NCBI RefSeq assembly: GCF_021917145.1
Contig: NC_061076.1
Span: 1,903,032 to 1,967,031, forward strand
Source: Hypomesus transpacificus
Taxonomy: Eukaryota; Chordata; Actinopteri; Osmeriformes; Osmeridae
DNA length: 64,000 nucleotides
Direction of reading: 5' to 3'
The translations under genes were made by a program, and so were the position numbers. This document shows, one piece after another, positions 1-21,740 of this stretch. Position 1 is the stretch's first letter; each line of letters begins with the position of its first letter. The notes beneath the pieces are model-generated. The model worked only from the letters and a program-made list of their open reading frames with translations. It ran no database searches and was not told the DNA's origin.

Positions 1-24
1 TTCTACATGCCCTGCGTTGCTGAC

Positions 25-1355
25 CTGCTTTCCTCCCCCTCCAAAAGTTTCCTGTAGGTGGCGATCTCTATATCCAGGGCCAGTTTGACGTTGAGCAGGT
101 CCTGGTACTCCTGCAGATGTCTGGCCATCTCCTCCTTCAGCATCTGGGTCTCCTCCTCCAGATGGCTCACCGTATCCTGGTAACCAGCCGTCTCCACGGA
201 GAAGCGGTCCTCCATCTCACGTAGCTGCCGCTCCAGGGACTCGTTCTGCAGGGGGGAGAAAATAGGTTGGAAATGGGGTGTCAGGTGGCTGAGCGGTTAG
301 GGAATCGGGCTACTAATCAGAAGGTTGCCGGTTCAATTCCCGGACGTGCCAAATGACGTTGTGTCCTTGGGCAAGGCACTTCTCCCTACTTGCCTTGGAG
401 GGAATGTCCCTGTACTTACTGTACGTCACTCTGGATAAGAGCGTCTGCTAAATGACTAAATGTAAATAAAAACCAAACGTCGTTACCGGAAGGTTTGGGA
501 TTGTGTGCTGGATGTTCGGAGGTCGGTGTTCTGAATGGACTCACTGTTCCTCGGAGGGCCTCAAGGTCACAGGTCAACACCTGCATCTGCCGACGATAGT
601 CATTGGCCTCCTGCTTGGCCTGTCGCAGCGCCTCTGTGTTCCTCTTGGCAGCATCGGTCATGTCAGCAAACTGGGCACAACATCAAAACAAGAGACGCAC
701 CGGATGTTTTCGGCGTGTGTGTTTGCATGTGCAGCGTTCAACACGTGCAACATACCTGGCTTTGTCTGAAAGAAGGCATTGTGTGCTTTGTTGTCTCTGA
801 ACAAAAGCAGAATGGGATTTGCCCAGGTGTGGATGTATTGGTGAGGGTAACCCTAACCCTGTTCCTGCTACGCCATGTTCACAACCATGTGGACTACGCC
901 ATGTCCACAACGCTCCTACCTATGCACTTTGTAAAGCTCTCTCTTGGAAGTCGCTTTGGATAAAAGTGTCTGCTAAATGAATAAATGTAAATGTACCTTG
1001 GAGCGATACCACTCCTCCGTCTCCTGCATGTTGGAGGAGGCCATGGACTCATACTGGACCCTGATGTCCTTCAGAGCCGAGGTCAGGTCTGGCTTGGACA
1101 CGTCCAGATCCACATGGATCTGCTGGGCCATCAGCTGCTCCTGCAACTCACGCAGCTCCTGAGGAGGAGTCCGAGATTTCATCTTTAATCTCATTTAATC
1201 TCATTAATTCTCTGTCAAAAAGATGAGAGATTAACCAGAGGGGACTAGGGGAAGCTCACCTCCTCGTGAATCTTCTTCAGGAAGTCTATCTCTTCGTGCA
1301 GTCCGTCGATCTTCCTCTCCAACTGAACACGGTTGAGGGCCGCCTCATCCACATC

Positions 1356-1416
<61 letters not shown>

Positions 1417-3147
1417 CACACACGGACACACGGACACGCATACATACGCACAGGCATAGTGGGTCACTTTACTTAAAGAATATATTTCAGAGATTGTACT
1501 GATGAGATGAGAGAGACTCACCTGTCTGAAGGTGTTCAGGCTGTTCTCTGCATCCTGCCTGAGGCCCATCTCATCTTGCAGCCTGGGAGCGAGAACAACA
1601 GGTGGTTAGTCCTACCCAGACACACGCAAACAGAGGAACACACAAGACAGAACCAATGTCGCTGTGACGGATATCTGTCCGAATGTAAAGTCTTTTAAAG
1701 TCTATAAAGTTTGTGTGCGGTTCATTTAATTTAACAACCTAATGGCCAGAGGAGATCCTGTTGAGAATTAGCAGATAGTTGTTAGGGGCCGGGCCAAGCT
1801 GAATGGGGAGTTCATGCATCATTAGCCATTCACTCCTGTCCAGCAGCCATCTGTCTTTCCCAGGGGGGAGTTGAAGCACAACAGAGCCTCATGCACGTCA
1901 CTTATTCAGAAACATCTAAACTCGCAAAAAAAAGTGTGTACACATACAAGTAACTCCATCTGACCCGCTCTTAAAAGTGCTTTTTCACACTATCAAAAGT
2001 GGACTGACATCTGTATCTGGAATTATACAGCAGTAGGACACACTAACGGACCTCTAACCTCTAACCTCTGACCTCCAACCTCCAACCTCCAACCTCCAAC
2101 CTCTAAACTCATACTACAGTTCCCATCTAGGCTCAGATCGACAGGCTGGTTACTGACCATTCGCTTCTTCAAACCTTTTGCTCCCAAATTATCTTCATGG
2201 ATGAAAAATAACAGGCAACCATTAGCAAGCAGTAACACACACCCAAGACGTTTTATCCATTGTGTCTCTTTTCCCCTTTTAGTGCTTTTAGAACTTGGGA
2301 TCTTATGATAATCTAAAACCCCACACACGTTTGAGAGAGACTGCATGATCAGGCAACAACAAAACAGCTGCCTGCCCTCCGTTTGAAGGAATTTTCCTAC
2401 TATTGTGTAGTTCTCTTTTCATCACACTCATTGAAGGGCTACTGGGTTGGGGGGTTTGGTTGGACAAAGTTTGAAAAGTACGACACCCTTTCAGAGCACC
2501 AACTGAAACATCACACAGACCGCTTTAAAGTCAGAGCACAAAGTCTTTAAGCCAAAAAAAACTCATGCCCGTGGCTTCGTGCGACATTAAATGTCCTACT
2601 TTATGAAGTCATGTAGCGCCATCAGTCCAGGCTGCTCCTACCTCTGCTTGAGGGTGGTCACGTCTGAAGCCAGGTTGTCTTTCTCCACCTCCATCCGGGC
2701 CTTGCCGGCACTGAGGCCGTCCACCTGCCTTCGCAGCTCCCTCAGCTCCTCCTGGTAGATGTCTCCCAGACGGCTGGGCTCCTTCCCCCTCAGCTGGTTC
2801 AGCTCCGCCACCAGCACCTTGTTCTGCTGCTCCAGGAAACGCACCTTCTCGATGAAGGTGGCGAAGCGATCGTTAAGGCCCATCATCTCCACTTTCTCGC
2901 TGTTGCGGGTCTCCCGGTACTGGGCCTTCAGCAGGGAGTCGGCTGAGAAGTCCAGTCGGTCCCCGACCGAGCCCAGGGAGAGCCTGGAGACGGGGCTGGA
3001 GTAGGCGAGCTGGCGGCCCGGGCTGCCGTGGAGGGAGAGGCGGCCGGAGGAGAAGCTGCTGATCCGGACCCCTCCTCCTCCGCCACTGCCGGCACCCTGG
3101 GGCCCGAAACGCTTCCTGTAAGAGGACTGGACTCTCTGACTTTCCAT
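25..3147 (-). CDS. gfap: Glial fibrillary acidic protein, exons 1-6 (3' end off the window)
   Basis: Type III intermediate filament protein of astroglia, which assembles as coiled-coil dimers into cytoplasmic filaments. Coding exons read on the minus strand: 2642-3147, 1522-1582, 1260-1355, 997-1158, 545-670 and 25-245; all junctions are GT-AG and keep frame. Exon 1 gives a Ser/Arg/Gly-rich head (starts [15 protein letters not shown]), then the helix initiation motif [20 protein letters not shown]. Exon 6 ends with the helix termination motif ([20 protein letters not shown]). The next donor is at positions 23-24, so the tail exons lie to the left of the window. GFAP is preferred over desmin, vimentin or peripherin because of the LRGTNESLERQ junction, the head sequence and the company of other human chromosome 17q genes. 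ATG at 3145-3147 was chosen because it opens the conserved head and lies just below a TATA box. Confidence 0.9.
280..470 (+). mobile_element. tRNA-derived SINE, near full length, gfap intron 5
   Basis: The head resembles a tRNA gene with an A box (TGGCTGAGCGG) and a B box (GGTTCAATTCC), the Pol III internal promoter. It is followed by a body (gtgtccttgggcaaggcac) and a tail (gcgtctgctaaatgacta). It shares body and tail with copies at 18322, 36133, 38377, 46848 and 60119 in this window. It is not a functional tRNA gene: no cloverleaf closes after the B box. Confidence 0.85.
932..995 (+). mobile_element. 3' tail fragment of a SINE/LINE-like element, gfap intron 4
   Basis: It carries the motif gtcgctttggataaaagtgt and then tctgctaaatgaataaatg, the tail used by several teleost SINEs and their partner LINEs. 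The tRNA-like head is missing. It ends directly against the splice donor of gfap exon 4. Confidence 0.7.
1356..1440. repeat. (CA)n microsatellite in gfap intron 2
   Basis: About 35 CA units with a few interruptions follow the acceptor of gfap exon 3 almost directly. On the sense (minus) strand this is a (TG)n tract just upstream of a 3' splice site. Confidence 0.95.
2045..2108. repeat. 7-bp tandem repeat (CTCCAAC/CTCTAAC)
   Basis: About nine units of a heptamer, cctccaa/cctctaa, lie in gfap intron 1. The opposite strand is G-rich (GGTTGGA). No coding potential is claimed; the minus-strand ORF across it is a shadow. Confidence 0.85.
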
Positions 3148-3182
3148 GGCGGTGAATGAAGCTGGGTCAAGGCTGAAACAGA

Positions 3183-3191
3183 CCTTTTATA
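3183..3191 (-). promoter_or_regulatory. TATA box of gfap
   Basis: The minus strand reads TATAAAAGG at 3191-3183, 36-44 bases before the gfap start codon. A TATA box this close implies a leader of only about 10-20 nt, in keeping with the very short leader known for mammalian GFAP. Beyond it, 3200-3260 is a long C-rich tract (plus strand) broken by few other bases. Confidence 0.7.
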
Positions 3192-3192
3192 G

Positions 3193-6100
3193 TGCTGATC
3201 CCCCTTCCCCTCCCGCCTCCCCTCCCCCCTCCCCCCTCCCCAGAGGAGAGAGTCCCCAGGGAGGGGTGGAACAGAGAAGGGGGGGGGGTCACTGAATGGG
3301 GCAGAAAGAGAGAGAGGGGGGCTGGTTTAAGAGATATTCTAAAGCTATGTGCGGAGGATTGTTTTTGCCCGTCCACTCAACTACAAATGCCTCCCAGCCA
3401 TCTCTTTCTCCCTCTTTCTCTCCCTCACTTTTCTCTTTCTGCATCTCTTCCATTTGCATGAATGGGATTTCGCTCGCGTGACAGAGCTTGCCACACTCAC
3501 GCTAACATGGGTGGGAACGATGTGTGACTGAAAGACAACCAAAGCATCAGGTGAAGGAATGAGACCTCTATCCTGCTAGGTGGCTTCATGACAGAGGGGA
3601 CAGGACAGACTGAGAGTGTCACGGGGTGACGACGGTAGAGAAAGGGACAGCTGTGGCTGTGGGGCAAATAACTTTCCAACTGGTCTCGATATCTTTGAAT
3701 TTTGGGGATGGTCTGTCAGTGACATGTCACTGAACTGACATGTAGATACAGTTATGCAACACCTTTTAAACCTTTTCATCATGCTTATTTGAATCAAAAA
3801 TAATATCCATTGTGATATATTGTGATATATATATAAATACCAGGGAGACTGGGCTCTAAGGTAGGAGATCCCACAACATTTGTACCTTTACATCTGTGGT
3901 CGTTGATGGCAACAGTGAGAAAGGATGGTTGTATAACCAACAAAACGTACGGCCAATGACAACAACTCCTAGGTGACAACTCTTTGTCCATGAAGATTTA
4001 CTGATCATGATGTCATTGCTACTGAAGCACACAATCCATACAATCCTACTGTAAACTGTCCTTCGGTTGGCCGAGGTGGATTGGGCCCCATGGACTGACA
4101 CACAAACACACACAGTTTTAGGTCTAGACAAGAAAGAGAAAACTAATGGTCCTAGGGCTGTCCCAACTGTCCCAGAACTTGAGGACTTGGTACTTTGGCT
4201 GAGGGGAGATGACCCGGATGACTGAGAAGCCATCACCAAAACAGATCCCAGCAAACACCATGGTAACAGAGAGGCAGACTGGGTCAAAGTTTTCCAAACA
4301 TTCAATCAACATTTAAATTCTCAAGATGGCATGGGTTAAACCTCTCAGGATTAGATTTTTCTATTTACCTGGGGGACAACGGAAATAAACCGCGGTGTGA
4401 CAGAATAAAAAAGAAACGTCATACTGTCTCTTGTAGTGTGACAGTGTGACCACGGTCCTGAAATACCACAAACGGTGCATGCTTCCTCAATCTGTCAACT
4501 ACCGGTATGTTCTCCATCTGACTCCTCTTGCCTCTGACCAACTCTGGCCTTACAGCACGTAGTAAATCTAACCATCTCTGACCATGAAGGACCCCTTTGT
4601 TAGCCTCACACTACAGTCAGTCATGGAAAGGGGGAATCAGGGAGACTTGGAAACAGTAAAAGACAAGATTTTGTAGTTTTGGCCCAGAGACAGGGTGAGT
4701 ATTCGAGCAGAATTAAACAAAGTGATTTGAATTCCAATTTACAGAGGTTAAAAGAGAGGACTCTAAGCCTGGCAACGATTTGTTGTTTTACTAGGCTCCA
4801 TCTCCAAGGATTTACGGTAAGGCCTACTCATTATGGTGACACTAATTGTGTCACCCCCCTGGATTTCTGAGGCTGTCACAGTGGTTGCCACAGATCTGGT
4901 CACTGAGGTAGTATCTCTTAGAGAACAAACATCCTGAGGTGGTAACGGAGTGAGGTTGCAAGTGAAAAAGAGAGAGAGAGAGAGAGATGGCTTGAACCCT
5001 TGCCAGATTCTCCCCTTTCCTTACTCTCGGTCGAGCCAAGTCAAACAGCTGATTCATGTGTCTGACATGAAGAACTCCTCTCATTTAAAGGAAGGCCAAA
5101 GAAAGGCTCCCTTGCCTCGCTGCAGAGCAGAATCTTAATGATGCTCAACCAGACTGATGTCTAGCCAACACAACACGGTCGCCAGCTCTGTTTGGCCGCG
5201 CAACGCGTCTCCACTTAGTGTTCGTACATTTTAGACCGGCCGTCAGGCCACACCCTCTTTGCTATCCTAAGCACTCCCAAACCCCAGTATGCAAATGGAT
5301 GCATTCCAACATCTGACCTAGGGATTCTTCTATACCCTACATCAAGCGCGTCTCACCGACTCAACGATTCTGCCTCCTGTGTCAGCTCATGCTCTCGTAA
5401 AGGCCCAATCCCATCACTTAATCTCAGTCCCAGTAGGAGCCCAGGGGCCCCACCCCCACTGGCCTGTCAACAAAGACTCTATTGATTCCGTTGGAGTCTT
5501 GGAAAGACGGGGTTCCATAGTTCTAAGCTCAGGCACCACACACTGTGACCACACACAAACGAATACATCTGACAAAGCGTTCTCCAGCGGAGGAGAACCA
5601 CGCAAGGCACCTCTCATTCCCCGGACAGGTGCTGCGTGAGTTAGACGGGGCTTCAGCAAACTCCTACTGCGAAGAGGTTACGCTCGGTGTATCCGTCCTT
5701 GCTGGTGCCTGTGAATGGGGTGGAGAGGGGAAAAGAAGGGAGCTTAACTGGGGCAGACAGGCCGGCTGTATGACTCAGCACCACCGGGTCCAAACAAGTG
5801 TGGTCACAAAGAAGGGTGGTGGGGGAGCCGGTTCAGCCTCAGGCCAGCCGTCTGCCTGTCAGCAGTAATGCTGGGGCCCGGCAACCCAGGAACATACCAC
5901 ACAGTTCGCACCGCATACCGCCTCAGACCCCAACACACACCACACCCACCGCATGCCACACGAGCTTCCCCACGATAACAAGAGCCTCCCCCAAACAGGC
6001 GTTGACGTGGAAGGTGGGGGAACAGCATGAGGTGTGGAAGACACTAAGGGTACACCTGGCGAGTCGTGGAGCCGTCACGGCAACCCCCGAGAGAAGGAGG

Positions 6101-6920
6101 GGAAACCAGGAGGGACAATAGGACTGGCGTTCAAGGCTTCTGGAACATAATGAAGGCCTGGAAGAAAGGGGCCCATTCCTGCACACACCAGAGAACAAAG
6201 GAGAGGAGGAGGAGAGAGGAGAGGGGGAGAGCCAAGTCAGGGAGCTGATAAAGACCATCAGCATGGAGTTGAATGCCAAATGACAGCAACTGGACAGATG
6301 TCTGTTAGCTACTTGATCCGCTTCTAACCCAGCGCAGAGAGGACACAATGAGTCTATCCACCCTCTTCAGCTGCCCTCGTACTGCTGGGCATGTGATATA
6401 GACATGTCCTGAAACCAACCAAACGTTGATCCGAACAGCAGTTGATTGACTTGTTTGTGGATGCTTTGGGAGTGCATTTGGGGTCATTCGACCAAGCATT
6501 TCATTAAGGAAAAATGGGACTTGGCTTTCACCAGCAAAGGGAATGGACAGCGTACAAATAGTTGCTGGAAAAAACAAAGCAATAAACTAAGATCTACCAT
6601 CCATCCTCATGTGGCCTCGGTTCAAGAACAGAAACCTTTGTTTAGTAAAAAAAAACAAAAAAAAAACCTGTCCTCCATCTTATGTCCACATACTGTAGGT
6701 TGGCAGAGCTGTGGAGAGAAATAAAAAAGCGTAAATCAAGTTGATTCTTAGTTCCTACAATGAGCTCCATTGACTGACGTATTCTTTTGTTTAGTTGACT
6801 GGGCCCAATCCTGTTGGCCTGTTGGACATACATGCCCAGAGAGAGAGAGAGAAAGAGAGACATAGACAGAGAGACCTGGTCATAAACAACAAGATAGGCA
6901 ACTTAAAGACCAGAAACAAA
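3193..6920. other. gfap-map3k3 intergenic region, no gene recognised
   Basis: Only short open frames without recognisable protein similarity, plus local low-complexity stretches (for example a C-rich tract near 3200-3260 and a GA run at 4966-4988). Enhancers of gfap would be expected here, but no specific site can be asserted. Confidence 0.6.
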
Positions 6921-8948
6921 AACAATTTATTTGCTTTTGAAAGTAGGCACTCGACAATATATAAAAGACCATTCTTTTTCATTGTAAATAAATTTGATAC
7001 ACTGGACTTTGCACTGCAAATCCTGTCATGATACATAATCATTTATATTTCTAAACATCTAGCTTGTAGTCATTTGCTTACCCCAGGGTTCATTCAAATG
7101 TTTGGCTTTTTTCCAAAATAGGATCACTTTCAATACTGAATTGATTTTAGCTGCCTTTAGCATTTAGCAGCCACATGACACCTGCTCGTCACTCAAATGT
7201 TTAAGATACAGAAAAATAAAGGGCAAGTAAAGGATTTCAAACCAGACCAAGTGAGACATGAGGGAGCCCGTTTCTAAAAGCATTGTAGGGGCCAGACACT
7301 AGTCTTTGAACCCTGAGCTAAACAAAGTCGTCATGCTGGGTGGAACACTGGCTTCACACTCCTACAGAACGATCTCTCCTGGCTGTTAGCTTTCTCACAC
7401 ACTCTGCCACCTCAATCTCGGTGCGTGGACCGACGGCTCTACGACAACATGTTGGGACATTACAGCTTTCCTCCTCATTCTTTCCTTCTCATTCTACACT
7501 TTTCATATCAAATACCAAATTGTTTAAATCGTTCTTGTGTTAAAACAAGACTGAAATGTCTTCTAGCCTGTTGTCTGCATGAGATTTCCTAACAGAAGGG
7601 GTTCCAATACAAACGTGCCTGAAATAAAGCGAGGAAGCTGAAACTTATATTTGAAAAAATCTTGCTGTAGAAAAAGTGATTAGGTGGGACAGACAGAGCT
7701 TATTTTCCACCCAGTTGTTTACTTACATTATAAACCCTAATTTCATAATCTCTGCAAAACCAGCTGCTTACACAGTTTATCACTTGACCACATCATTTCT
7801 CATATACCTAAAAAGCATCATTTGATTTCAAATGGTCTTTACAGAGACAATATATAAAAAATATATTTATACACATATATTTGTGTGTAAAAATCTAATT
7901 GAATGGACACAGGGATATAAATAAAAGTGAAATAAACCTGTAAAAAGAAGGAAATTTGGCAGGCAGAACAAGGACGTTGTTCGTATTTTACATAAAAGTG
8001 CATCTGATTAAAATGAATCCTAAATGGAAGTGCTTCCAAGACAGATGAACAGTATACTGACTGGCAAAGCCAACAGCAAAAAGACTATACATAATGCATT
8101 AGGATTGTATTCCACAGTTAATGAGTAGCAGATGATATCATCAGTCTCATTGTATGGTCTCAAATACATGAAGCCCCCCCGTGATTGAATCTCACGCCAT
8201 TCTTCTTTGGTACAATCTAAGGAGCAATCACCTTTTCGATGTACTGCAGTAGAGGGTAAAACATTAAGGCACAGCTGTCGTCAATATAAACTGTCATGGT
8301 AACATGAGGTTAACTCGGAGAGGTCTATTAGAGAGTCTTGTCAACATCGCAAACAGTTTTAAGGACGGAAGGAGAGGGAAATACTGTCCGTTCTCAGTAA
8401 CACTGTGAGTAGTGCATAAGAGGGGTTTAGCACGTCAAGGCACTGCGTTGACCAGTGGGACCTGCTCCTTGAGACTGTATTCAGAGCGAGTTGAGGCGGA
8501 GTCCCAGGTTAAACAGTTACCTCAGAGATCTCAGCCGAGAGAGACCGTCTGGAGAATGTAAACGCGTGAGAGGACACTTTGGTGCATTTAAGACACATTT
8601 GGAGGGTGTGTTCTCTCTACGGAACACTAAAGCAACGGACGTTGTTGAGGCACAAGGATTTGCCCCTCAATCCCAGTCAGTGGGGGGAATCACAGGTCGC
8701 GTGGCGCCCCCTGGTGGAAGGAGGCACTCAGACCCAATAAAGCACTGGTGAGGGTTGTCAAGAAAACACATCGCCTACGATTGTCAATAGCAACCATGGA
8801 GCTGATCATGGAATGAACTGGGAGTGTGGATGAGATGTTTCTGCTCTAAGGACTCTCCTGAAGAAGGAGAACCCCCTGCAGTTTTCAGTCAGTGAGCCTG
8901 CTTGTCTGTGGGGCGGGTCACGAGGAGAGCTTGCCGTCTCTGACCGTC
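6921..8948 (-). other. Probable 3'UTR and downstream region of map3k3
   Basis: Follows the map3k3 stop codon on the minus strand. AT-rich sequence with a candidate AATAAA on the minus strand at about 6925-6933. No coding sequence was seen. The UTR extent is an inference from that signal; an earlier poly(A) site (for example near 7860) is possible. Confidence 0.4.
8704..8717 (-). promoter_or_regulatory. Candidate CTCF binding site
   Basis: The minus strand reads CCACCAGGGGGCGC, an exact match to the core CTCF consensus as I know it. It lies just downstream of the map3k3 stop codon. Occupancy cannot be judged from sequence. Confidence 0.45.
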
Positions 8949-17119
<8,171 letters not shown>

Positions 17120-20100
17120 GTTGGCGATGTGTGTGTATACGTTATGTGTACAGTGTCTTAGCCAGCCGCCTTCAGAGACTTCCTTCTGCAGTGCCAGCAC
17201 CCATTAACAGCATGCAGCTGGAAGAAACAACCCTCGTCGTTAGTTAAAAGGAAATACATCTTGATGCCTTCTTCTTTCTTCTCTTCATCATCATCATCTT
17301 TATCATCATCATCATGTTTGTTATCTGCATGAGAATAGTAAAGGCATCTTCGGAAACAACAAAGCAGAACTGATACATAGGTTGCATAATGACATACAGA
17401 ACAGACAACTTATTTTTATTCCATTGAAACGACCATTTCTCCCACTGTGGGCATGCAAAGCCAAGCAGGAACATGAAATCTTAGGACTTTTTGGGGAGGA
17501 CGAGGCCTGGATGAACGGAAAACTACAATTTAAAAAATGCTCCAAGTGAGTGTGTGCATACTATAACAGAGTGGGAAACTTTGCCTGTAAGAAAGAGCGA
17601 GAGTTGAAAAGGTCTGAAACTCAAGATACCTTGGCACTCACAGATCTGGCAAAGGTTACTACATGAGAAAGGTTTTACTGGGAATATTTTGCCATTTAAA
17701 AAGGCTGCCAGTGTTAAACTTCTCAGAGTGCATGAGCCATGAAACACTCACTCAACCATGTCATAACTGCATGGTTAATAGTAAGAGAGCAATATCATTT
17801 TATTCACAGCCTGTTCTGTGCCAAACACCCATTTTTCCTAGATTTGTGGGGGTATTTCCACCAAGGTATTCATGGTGACAACAGGATTATAAAGTAAGCC
17901 TTTTTTCTTTAGTGGAATGATTTGCTTGATTAATAACGTTGCGAATATTGCATTTTTTAAGTTAGTGGCCAAGCTGTAGGAAGACAATTTAGCAGCAAAA
18001 TAATATGGATTTGGCAGTCAATGTACTTTATTTCAAAGACAGTACATCCTTCAGACTTAAGGACCGTGCACCGACTAAGCAGCCTGGTGGTCATACTATA
18101 TCAAAAGGTAGTTTGGTCTCTCTACGGAAAGACTGCATCACTCCTAATGGTATTAGCCTCTAAGCCATCCCTGCCCAGCATCTACCGAATCAATAAGGTC
18201 CTGTCAGGATCAAAATGATCTCAGACAAAACAGAGACCAGAGCTCAGCGTGGACACAAGCCACCTGAAGCCACCTCGTCGTGACCCGAGGCGAGCTCAGG
18301 CAAGCGTCCCACTAAAAGAACTGAAGGTGAAGGAGTTGGGCTAGTAATCAGAAGGTTGCCGGATCGATTCCCCACCATGCCAAATGACGTTGTGTCCTTG
18401 GGCAAGGCACTTCACCCTACTTGCCTCGAGGGGAATGTCCCTGTACTTACTGTAAGTTGCTCTGGATAAGAGCGTCTGCTAAATGACTAAATGTAAATGT
18501 CTAAATGTAGTAATACTGAGGTGAAATTCATATTGACAGAAGCCCAGCCTTCACCTCCCTCAAGGCCCCAGGGTGGGAGAACAGAGACACGGTGTATGAG
18601 GAGGGCATGCCAAACTATGGATGTGGGAAGATGGTGGGCAACGGAGGTGGCAAGAATAACCCAAGTCACAGGGTGTGACTCTACAAGTGGCAGCAGCAAC
18701 ACCTGCAACACATCAGTGGCTCACTGGATTTCTGCTTAATAATCACCCACTGGAATGTCAGGCATGTCCGTCTGTAGTTACCAGTTACCATGGTGTCTGA
18801 GCCCCCTCTCTCACGCTTGTCCGTTAAAATTATTTTTTATCCCCTAATATCTACCCTCAACACTTCCTACTAGGGTGGAACAATATATCGCAATACAACA
18901 TTTTTACAATATATATCGTAGAGTTATGGCAATATTTTAAAAAAACAATGTCCGTTTGATCCTTTTGGTTGAGCTACCAGCATGCGACTTACTCTGCCCT
19001 GCGTCATGCGTGCATTCACTGCATTGACAGAAATTGCTTGAACGGCGTTAACTAAATTGTATGTGCAAAGTAAATCATTGAATTTTTGGGGGAAATAAAT
19101 CAGTTTTTTCAGTTCAGAATTTCAGTTTAATTTAATACGTTGTTCAAAATATTGTGATACGTATTGTATTGTATGAGCCTAATCTAACTAATAGCACATT
19201 TTCCATAGCTCCATAGTCCACTGGAAACACTATGTGTGCAAAACATGTTTGTATGATATCTCAGTAATCCATTGACTGGTTTCTCTGTCTACCTCTTTAT
19301 CTCATTGCTCCTCCGCTCTCCTGATTTGAATTACCTTCTCAGTGGAATGTGGGGAATTCAGCGAGGAGAGATGGCCACACACTAGCAGCACGGTCAGCTG
19401 TCCATGCTTTATTTTCCTTGAATCACATTTCCAGGACAAGCAGGATTTACATGGATTTTCCTTCCCTCCTACCCCCCCTTCCACCACCACTTTCTGCCTG
19501 CTTTGAGGTGTTTAGTCTATGGCTGTTTTTCCCAGACATGGTCCTTGCTCCGTCTCAGACTGGTAGTGCATCTGGAGTCTGTGTCTCACATCAAAAATCC
19601 CCCAGAGCTGCCCCTGGCCTGACGTCTCTTACTTGTTTAAGAGGCTCAAGGGTTCCTGGTTTGGGCGACGGGCTGTACAAGCAGCTGCAGTGCAAGGCTT
19701 TAAAAAAAAGTTACTGTTGAAGTTTGTAGGGAGGCGTGCACCTCGCAGTATAGCAGCCTGTGTGAATGATGGTGCAGGCGGCCTTGTATAACGACCGACC
19801 TTATTAGGCTCTGGGTTGTGTGTTTATAGTGAATCACAAATAAGTCTGACCACATCTCCTTTTTTAGTATAAATATATATATATATATATTTGTTTTAAC
19901 TTTCATTGGTAAAACAACTGTGTAATAAATCATAGAATATACAAGCAAAATAAGGAGGCTGAATTGACCATTGAAAGCTGTCAATAAGCAGACACTTTTC
20001 ATTCGTTTCATTAGCAGCAGATGTTAGCAGCTGTGTTAACAGAAGACTTGGAGGCGTGCATGCTTTCTCACCTGTGGCCCTCGTGACCTCTGTCGAGGGC

Positions 20101-21740
20101 AAGGCCGGGGTGATGATGGAAGGCGCCGTCTACTGTAGGATGTTGGCCTCTATATCTCGCTGAAAAAACAGGTCGCTCAGCAGACAGGATGCGCTCAGCC
20201 GTTAACCCCACTTCGGCATCCTCGTCTTTAAATCCCACAGTGTTGTCATGTCACTCATACAACCCCGCTGAGATGCTGAGTGATGTTGTGGATACCATGG
20301 TGGGGACAACCCACAGGTGCGGGGGGCAATCGTGCACGCTGCCCTAAAGTTGGTAGGGTATAGCGCATACAAATACTTTCCACTGACCCTTCTATTTTTC
20401 CATCACACCGAGTGTTACTCTGTATCCTGTTCAACGAAAGAGCCAACTAGTCTGATTACAATGCCTACTTTAGACAGTGTTAAAATACATTAAAAAAAAG
20501 AGCAATGTCAAGCCTGCGTCACCATAACATCCAAGATGCTCATCTTTCCAAACATTAAAACAGATGTCAGATGGCATCTCTTTATGTTACAGTCTGTAAT
20601 GGAAAAATGAACAAAAGGCAAAGAATCTTACAAGAATATCAAAGACATCTCCTATAAAAAAAATGCCCGTGGACGTTTATGAAATTGAACACAAAAGGTG
20701 TAACAATAACCTAGTTGCCTTTATGAAATCCATTTGTAACAGAACACCCCAGAAAAAGACCAAGCGATTTCCGTGATTTTGATGGCCTCTTTTCCTGCTA
20801 AGTTTGCAGATTTCCCTCTTTCGGATTATGCACCTTTCACTCCAAACGTGTAGCTTCACTTATATGCAAAAAAATAATACGCTACCCATATATGTATAGC
20901 TTATCGTCGCCCGTTTCTATTGTAGCGCTGTCGTCTGGATCATATTATAACAAAAGAAAGTTTAGGGGAAAGTGGTTGAAGCCACAACATGGTGGGTGAC
21001 GGACGATTGATTCCCAACAAGCGTACCGAAAATGTTTTTTATGTTCATATATATATACAAATTCAAAGCTTAAGACGGAACAACGAAATATTTAGTTGAC
21101 ATACTACCGGAGGAAAATCTTGCAGTGTTTATGGACTAAACAGAATACAGAACGCTATAAATCAGTTGCCTTATTCATTTCCCCGCAGCTTATTGCAACT
21201 CGAGCAAAAACTCCGTAGAAGTGAAAAACGCTGCTTTTACAAACAAAAGAAGTTAGCGACATAGGCCTACACCAACTTATCAGACGAACTGTTTAATTCA
21301 GGACGATCAGCGAAAAATAAGTCCGTATGCCCGCCAACACAAAGTAAAATATCTTTAATGCGTCCAATTTCCTGACAGAAAAAAATCGTCTCCGGAACCC
21401 CTCTTGGCGCTTCCATCGAAAAGAGAAATGTATAATCCAAGTGCTTAGTATTGTTCAACGCCTTACCCTGATTGCTTGTGATTATAAATGTTCAAACTTA
21501 TATCATTGTAGCAACGTAAATAGGTCCCCAGTGTATGTTGTACGATTACAGTAACTAGATTTTTGCCGTGCCCTCTCGGGAGCGCGCTGTTCTCTGCCGA
21601 TAAATCGCCCCGGGTAGCGCGCAGAGCCGCGCACGATATTACTGGCGCGTTAAAAAAATGGACTCGAAACCAAATGTACACAGTTATGACGTAGTCATCC
21701 ACATTATACAGGACTCTACAAATCATAGTTGAGTGTGGGG
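17120..21740 (-). other. Upstream region of map3k3: probable 5' non-coding exons and promoter
   Basis: No coding exon was found. Candidate minus-strand donors that could end non-coding first exons are at 20066-20072 (CACAG|gtgaga) and 21461-21466 (GCAATCAGG|gtaaggc). The sequence at 21565-21650 is the only CpG-rich stretch nearby and is a plausible promoter. A SINE copy lies at 18322-18508. 18870-19170 is AT-rich and looks like decayed mobile DNA, but no family can be named. Confidence 0.35.
18322..18508 (+). mobile_element. tRNA-derived SINE upstream of map3k3
   Basis: Same family as 280-470. The B box is altered (GGATCGATTCC) and the first part of the A box is lost. Body and tail are intact (ttgtgtccttgggcaaggca, gcgtctgctaaatgactaaa). 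Confidence 0.8.

Noticed and set aside
320-352. tRNA gene suggested by an A box and a B box
   Set aside because: The match is the head of the SINE. No acceptor stem or T-arm closure follows, and the same unit recurs with the SINE tail.
846-860. Telomere-like (CCCTAA)n
   Set aside because: Only two units (taaccctaaccct), too short for an interstitial telomere site.
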